In this document: positions 5,589 through 8,782 of the stretch, piece after piece | How positions within the stretch are numbered: position 1 is the first letter of the stretch | How the letters are laid out: each line of letters opens with the position of its first letter | DNA from: Campylobacter sp. | GTDB lineage: Bacteria; Campylobacterota; Campylobacteria; Campylobacterales; Campylobacteraceae | Assembly: GCA_017506845.1 (NCBI GenBank) | Contig: JAFVMP010000157.1 | Location: forward strand, 1-8,782 | Reading direction: 5' to 3' | Length of the DNA stretch: 8,782 nucleotides | Made by a program: the position numbers and the translations under genes | The notes under the pieces: model-generated | The model's database searches: none | Seen by the model: the letters and a program-made list of their open reading frames with translations, nothing else | What the model was told of the DNA's origin: nothing

Positions 5589-6665
5589 TTACCCATTTAA
5601 TCTTTTAGCAAATTTAGTCTTATTGCCTAAATATACAAATGTAAGTACTTCAGCCACAGCCTTAAATAGCGTAGCTGGAATCTGATCATCAACATCACAC
5701 AATCGGTATAACTCACGAGCAAGAGGCGGATTTTCTACAATCTGCACTCCATGCTCAATGCCAATCTGTCTAATTCTTAGCGCTAAATGATCCACGCCTT
5801 TAGCTAGCACTACAGGCGCTGATTCTTTATCTTTATCATAACGGATAGCTACAGCGTAGTGAGTTGGGTTAGTTATAATAGCATCAGCTGCTGGAATATT
5901 TTGCATCATACGCTTCTTGGCTGCTTGCATCTGAAGCTGACGAATTCGCCCTTTGACACGAGGATCTCCATCCATTTGCTTGTATTCATCTTTTACCTCT
6001 TGTTTAGACATCCTAAGCCCTTTAAAATATTGATATCTAACAATAAAAATATCTGCAATTGCAATCAGCATAAAGAGCAAGAGCATAATCCCAGCTAGAA
6101 TAAACATTTTATTTCTAAGCCAAACTAACTGGTCAAACATCGTGTAAAACATTGTATAAGGCAACTCGGTAATAAATTGTAAAAATACGTAAAACGCACA
6201 GCCAAAAATTGCCGAAACTTTAACTACAATCTTAACCGTCTCCACGGCTTTTTTGAGTGAAAAAAGATTAGCAAGGCCTTTAATTGGGTCAAGTTTAGAG
6301 AAATTTGGCGTAAGCGGCTCGGTAGTAAAAATAAAACCAAACTGCATAACATTAGCAATAATACCTGCGATCATCACGCAAATTAATAGCGGTAAAAGTA
6401 TAAGCAAACACTGTAAAACCGAATGAATTACAATCTTAAAAAACAGCTCCCTAGTAAGCGGAGTGCCAATTATATCTTGATAATATAGATACAAATTTAT
6501 TACTCGATCACCCATAAATCCCATCAAAGCAATGAGTACTACACATCCTACAAGCAATGTTACAAAGCCACTCATATCTTGAGATTTAGGGACATTACCT
6601 TTATTTCTAGCATCCTCAATCTTCTTGGCGGTGGCCTCTTCGGTTTTTTCTTGTTCGTCTGCCAT
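5589..6665 (-). CDS. flhB: Flagellar type III export gate protein FlhB
   Basis: FlhB is the inner-membrane export component that switches substrate class from rod/hook to filament proteins after cleaving itself. The 358-residue protein is full length. It opens with the typical charged tail EQEKTEEATAKKIEDARNKGNVPKSQD (5-30), followed by four hydrophobic segments (about 34-52, 79-110, 143-165 and 187-210) and a cytoplasmic domain. The self-cleavage motif NPTH is intact at 266-269 within AIITNPTHYAVAIRY, and the later IVENPPLAREL segment (309-319) is also conserved. The ATG lies 9 bases after the nspC stop with only a weak ribosome site (AAGTAGA within the nspC end), so it is probably cotranscribed with nspC. 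I see no sigma-54 promoter immediately upstream. In Campylobacter the export apparatus also signals through FlgSR to sigma-54 genes (established knowledge). Confidence 0.96.
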   Translation of the reverse strand: MADEQEKTEEATAKKIEDARNKGNVPKSQDMSGFVTLLVGCVVLIALMGFMGDRVINLYLYYQDIIGTPLTRELFFKIVIHSVLQCLLILLPLLICVMIAGIIANVMQFGFIFTTEPLTPNFSKLDPIKGLANLFSLKKAVETVKIVVKVSAIFGCAFYVFLQFITELPYTMFYTMFDQLVWLRNKMFILAGIMLLLFMLIAIADIFIVRYQYFKGLRMSKQEVKDEYKQMDGDPRVKGRIRQLQMQAAKKRMMQNIPAADAIITNPTHYAVAIRYDKDKESAPVVLAKGVDHLALRIRQIGIEHGVQIVENPPLARELYRLCDVDDQIPATLFKAVAEVLTFVYLGNKTKFAKRLNG

Positions 6666-6674
6666 TTAATCTAC

Positions 6675-7808
6675 TTAGTTTCGTTTTGCATAATCATCAT
6701 AACCAAATTCACGCCAAATAGTGACATTGCCACTCTCATCCATCATTGCCAAACTTGGAAGCTTAACGCCATTAAATGTGGTATTTTTAACTATTGTATA
6801 GTGAATTTGATCCTCAAAAATTACCCTATCACCAATATCTATTGGCTTATCAAAGCTGTAAATTGGCTCACCAGCCTCAGCTCCTACTATATCGCCAGCT
6901 AAGCAAGTCGCTCCACCAAATCTGTAACGAAATTCACCATCAACTCTCTCGCCTCTAATTTTTGGACGATATGGCATTAAAATCGTATCAGGCATATGAC
7001 ATTCAGCTGAGGCATCAATAATGCAAGTTTTTTGCTCATTATCTACAATATCAAGCACACTTGCAATCAAAAACCCGCACTCCCAACCTACAGCCTCACC
7101 TGGTTCAATATAGACTTGTACACCATATTTTTGAGAAAAGCTTTTAATTAAATTTATTAATAGCTCTATATCGTATCCTGCTTTTGTAATGTGATGGCCT
7201 CCACCAAAGTTGATCCATTTCATACGTGGAATAATCTGGCCAAATTGCTCTTCAAATGCTTTTAAAACAATCTCTAAGCTTTGAGCACTCTCCTCGCAAA
7301 GTGCGTGAAAATGCAATCCCTCAATTCCATCAAGCTCGCTAAATTCAAAGTTTGTTTTAGTAATGCCTAAACGAGAATATTTTCCACATGGATTATACAT
7401 ATCAGTTGGACTAGCTGAGACATTTGGGTTGACACGTAAGCCTATGCTAGCTTTACTATTTTTAGCCTTAGTAGCAAATCTTCTCCACTGTGCAAAACTA
7501 TTAAAAACAACATGATGACTAATTGATAAAACTTCATCTATATCATCATCGCTAAAAGCTGGAGAATAGGTATGAATTTCTCTAAAACCATGCTCTTTAG
7601 CATACTTAGCTTCTATTAAACCACTACATGTAGCACCATTTAACATTTTAGAGACAAGTGGCATACCAGGAGAAAAAGCAAAGCCCTTAAGCGCACAAAG
7701 CACCTTAGCTCCACTCTCCTTAGCGACATGACTAAGTATATTCAAATTTGACTTAAGTTTCGCCTCTTCACAAACATAGGCTGGAGTTTTAATATCTTCT
7801 AATTTCAT
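6675..7808 (-). CDS. nspC: Carboxynorspermidine/carboxyspermidine decarboxylase
   Basis: NspC is a PLP enzyme of the alanine-racemase-like fold (fold type III) that decarboxylates carboxynorspermidine or carboxyspermidine, the last step of an alternative polyamine route used in Vibrio and Campylobacter; in Campylobacter the product is chiefly spermidine (family knowledge). The 377-residue protein shows the PLP lysine K41 in CALKGFAFSP, the HFHALCE segment (166-172), the glycine-rich phosphate site FGGGHH (201-206), EPGEA (235-239) and the C-terminal GGATCLAGD (298-306) with C302, the cysteine found at the second-subunit active-site position in this family. Length and motifs are complete. The ATG at 7808 is preceded by AGGA 5 bases upstream, which lies inside a perfect inverted repeat. 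Its usual partner carboxynorspermidine dehydrogenase is not in this window. Confidence 0.94.
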   Translation of the reverse strand: MKLEDIKTPAYVCEEAKLKSNLNILSHVAKESGAKVLCALKGFAFSPGMPLVSKMLNGATCSGLIEAKYAKEHGFREIHTYSPAFSDDDIDEVLSISHHVVFNSFAQWRRFATKAKNSKASIGLRVNPNVSASPTDMYNPCGKYSRLGITKTNFEFSELDGIEGLHFHALCEESAQSLEIVLKAFEEQFGQIIPRMKWINFGGGHHITKAGYDIELLINLIKSFSQKYGVQVYIEPGEAVGWECGFLIASVLDIVDNEQKTCIIDASAECHMPDTILMPYRPKIRGERVDGEFRYRFGGATCLAGDIVGAEAGEPIYSFDKPIDIGDRVIFEDQIHYTIVKNTTFNGVKLPSLAMMDESGNVTIWREFGYDDYAKRN

Positions 7809-7809
7809 G

Positions 7810-7854
7810 TTAATCCTAAATTTAATTTTAGTATTATATCAAATTTAGGATTAA
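7810..7854 (-). promoter_or_regulatory. Perfect 14-bp inverted repeat covering the nspC leader and ribosome site
   Basis: TTAATCCTAAATTT (7810-7823) is the exact reverse complement of AAATTTAGGATTAA (7841-7854), with a 17-base spacer. On the transcribed (minus) strand the arm nearest nspC contains the Shine-Dalgarno AGGA (7817-7814), 5 bases from the ATG, so a transcript reading through from pth could hide the ribosome site in a hairpin. There is no T-run after the stem, which argues against an ordinary terminator. The repeat could instead be a protein-binding operator. The pairing is certain; the function is inferred. Confidence 0.65.
7833..7843 (-). promoter_or_regulatory. Extended -10 promoter for nspC-flhB inside the hairpin loop
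   Basis: On the minus strand TTTGATATAAT reads from 7843 to 7833, giving a perfect TGnTATAAT extended -10 of the type common in Campylobacter. Transcription would start about 7 bases on, near 7826, giving an 18-base leader with AGGA but without the upstream arm of the inverted repeat. No convincing -35 is visible, which is normal for this group. Confidence 0.6.
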
Positions 7855-7861
7855 GATAATT

Positions 7862-8416
7862 TTATGCTTTAAGTGTAAATTTTGATGAAATAGCTGCAAT
7901 ATCACCAGAATTTGCTAAGGCTAAAACAGCTTCTTTAGCATGAGATAAAATTTTATTAAGTTGCGTCATCTCACTATTATCAAATTCACCCAAAACATAA
8001 CTAATCACATTTTTTTCGCCTTTATCGCCACGCCCTATACCTATGCGAACCCTATCATAACTATTGCCTATTAAAGAATCAATAGATTTAATACCATTGT
8101 GACCGCCACTACTACCGCCATGTTTAAATCTCATCGCACCAAAAGCAATATCTAACTCATCATGGACTACTATTATATGCTCGGGCTTATAAAAATCACT
8201 TACAGCTTTTAGAGATTTACCGCTTGCATTCATATATGTGGAAGGTTTAAGAAGAAGAAGTGAGCCTTTTTTATATAGCTCACCTTGAAATTTAGCCGAA
8301 CTTACATCGCTATATCCGCCATCTTGCAGCATAGAATCAATAAGCATAAATCCAACATTATGGCGAGTATTCTCATACTCTTTACCAATGTTGCCCAGTC
8401 CGGCTACTAAGGTCAT
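7862..8416 (-). CDS. pth: Peptidyl-tRNA hydrolase
   Basis: Pth cleaves the ester bond of peptidyl-tRNA released from stalled ribosomes, recycling tRNA in the cytoplasm. The 184-residue protein has the usual length and all main landmarks: N-terminal [21 protein letters not shown] with N9 and the catalytic H19/N20 region, [10 protein letters not shown] (57-66), [11 protein letters not shown] with D86, and [12 protein letters not shown] with N107, followed by RVRIGIGRG. The start ATG shares one base with the rplY stop (TAATG on the minus strand), and no strong ribosome site precedes it, so translation is probably coupled to rplY. The rplY-pth pairing is widespread in bacteria. A 53-base gap with its own promoter separates it from nspC. 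Confidence 0.97.
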   Translation of the reverse strand: MTLVAGLGNIGKEYENTRHNVGFMLIDSMLQDGGYSDVSSAKFQGELYKKGSLLLLKPSTYMNASGKSLKAVSDFYKPEHIIVVHDELDIAFGAMRFKHGGSSGGHNGIKSIDSLIGNSYDRVRIGIGRGDKGEKNVISYVLGEFDNSEMTQLNKILSHAKEAVLALANSGDIAAISSKFTLKA

Positions 8417-8782
8417 TATTTAGCTTTTACTACACCTAGAACTGCTATACGACCCGCATCGATAATGCGAACATTTTCTGGAGCCGTAATATCGCGAACC
8501 AATACTGTATCATCTATATCAAGTGGAGTTACATCAATGTTAAAGCTATCTGGAAGGTCTTTACCTTTACATTTAACGCTTAAGCGTTTTTTAGATTGTA
8601 ATAGTACGCCTTTGTTTTTGATACCTGCTGGAGTACCAACTGGAACAACTGGAACAAGGTATTTAGACTCTACATCTGGTAAAACTACTTTTAAATCAAC
8701 ATGTTTTAGCATACTTGTTACTGGATGTTTTTGATAATCAACAACAACAACATTGTAAGTTTTACCACCTACGCTTACATCA
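8416..8782 (-). CDS. rplY: 50S ribosomal protein L25/Ctc (5' end outside window)
   Basis: L25 (Ctc/TL5 family) binds 5S rRNA in the large ribosomal subunit. The frame is open from the right edge (first full codon at 8781) to the TAA at 8418-8416, giving 121 visible residues. It includes [20 protein letters not shown], the segment [10 protein letters not shown] typical of the end of the L25 RNA-binding domain, and then the C-terminal CTC beta domain with [18 protein letters not shown] and ITAPENVRI. The missing N-terminus should be about 55-60 residues if the family length of about 178 applies. The methionine at 8712 is internal because the L25 match continues upstream in frame. It is followed by pth with a one-base overlap. 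Confidence 0.95.
   Translation of the reverse strand, partial: DVSVGGKTYNVVVVDYQKHPVTSMLKHVDLKVVLPDVESKYLVPVVPVGTPAGIKNKGVLLQSKKRLSVKCKGKDLPDSFNIDVTPLDIDDTVLVRDITAPENVRIIDAGRIAVLGVVKAK

Noticed and set aside
5859..6098. Plus-strand open frame of 79 codons within flhB
   Set aside because: It is antisense to conserved FlhB sequence, including the region just before NPTH, with no supporting signals.
8710..8712. Methionine codon at 8712 as the start of L25
   Set aside because: The frame stays open to the window edge and the upstream residues match L25, so the start lies outside the window.
8465..8734. Plus-strand open frame of 89 codons over rplY
   Set aside because: It is antisense to a clear L25 coding region and its translation has no recognisable family features.
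1..8782. CRISPR arrays, tRNA/rRNA genes, insertion sequences, prophage or defence genes
   Set aside because: No direct repeat-spacer pattern, cloverleaf, transposase, integrase or defence protein was seen; almost all of the window is explained by core genes.

Overview
This window looks like a core chromosomal segment of a Campylobacter-type epsilonproteobacterium. The base composition is clearly AT-rich. The proteins read as epsilonproteobacterial versions: a long DapD, NspC of the carboxynorspermidine route, and a separate FliN. The junction trpA / CheX-like / fliN / membrane protein is the order I remember from Campylobacter jejuni (Cj0349-Cj0352). That comparison is from memory, not from a search. 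I see no insertion sequence, phage gene, CRISPR array, tRNA or rRNA.

Left part, plus strand. The 3' end of trpA (alpha subunit of tryptophan synthase) enters from the left edge and is followed by a 14-bp imperfect hairpin. A -10-like promoter at 419-429 then opens a tightly packed run of six genes (456-5327): a CheX-like protein, fliN, a FliO-like membrane protein, dapD, a YbiT-type ABC-F ATPase and thiS. Junctions are ATGA or TAATG overlaps, or gaps of 9-18 bases, so this is probably one operon. It mixes flagellar switch/export genes with lysine/cell wall synthesis, a ribosome-associated ATPase and a thiamine sulfur carrier.

Middle. Bases 5328-5588 hold no gene. This gap lies between convergent transcription units and carries several inverted repeats, some of which could be terminators.

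Right part, minus strand. Reading leftwards from the right edge: rplY/ctc (5' end outside the window), pth, nspC and flhB. rplY and pth overlap by one base (TAATG). Between pth and nspC lies a perfect 14-bp inverted repeat. Its loop holds an extended -10 promoter and its arm holds the Shine-Dalgarno of nspC. This is the most unusual regulatory structure I see here. flhB follows nspC after 9 bases and is probably cotranscribed with it.

Themes. Three or four genes serve the flagellum: a CheX-like candidate CheY-P phosphatase, FliN of the C-ring, the FliO-like export factor and the FlhB export gate. The others serve amino acid, polyamine and cofactor metabolism and translation. I did not find a clearly new multi-gene system. 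The points worth a second look are the CheX-like/FliN pair, the large periplasmic region of the FliO-like protein, the nspC leader hairpin, and thiS without thiFGH neighbours.
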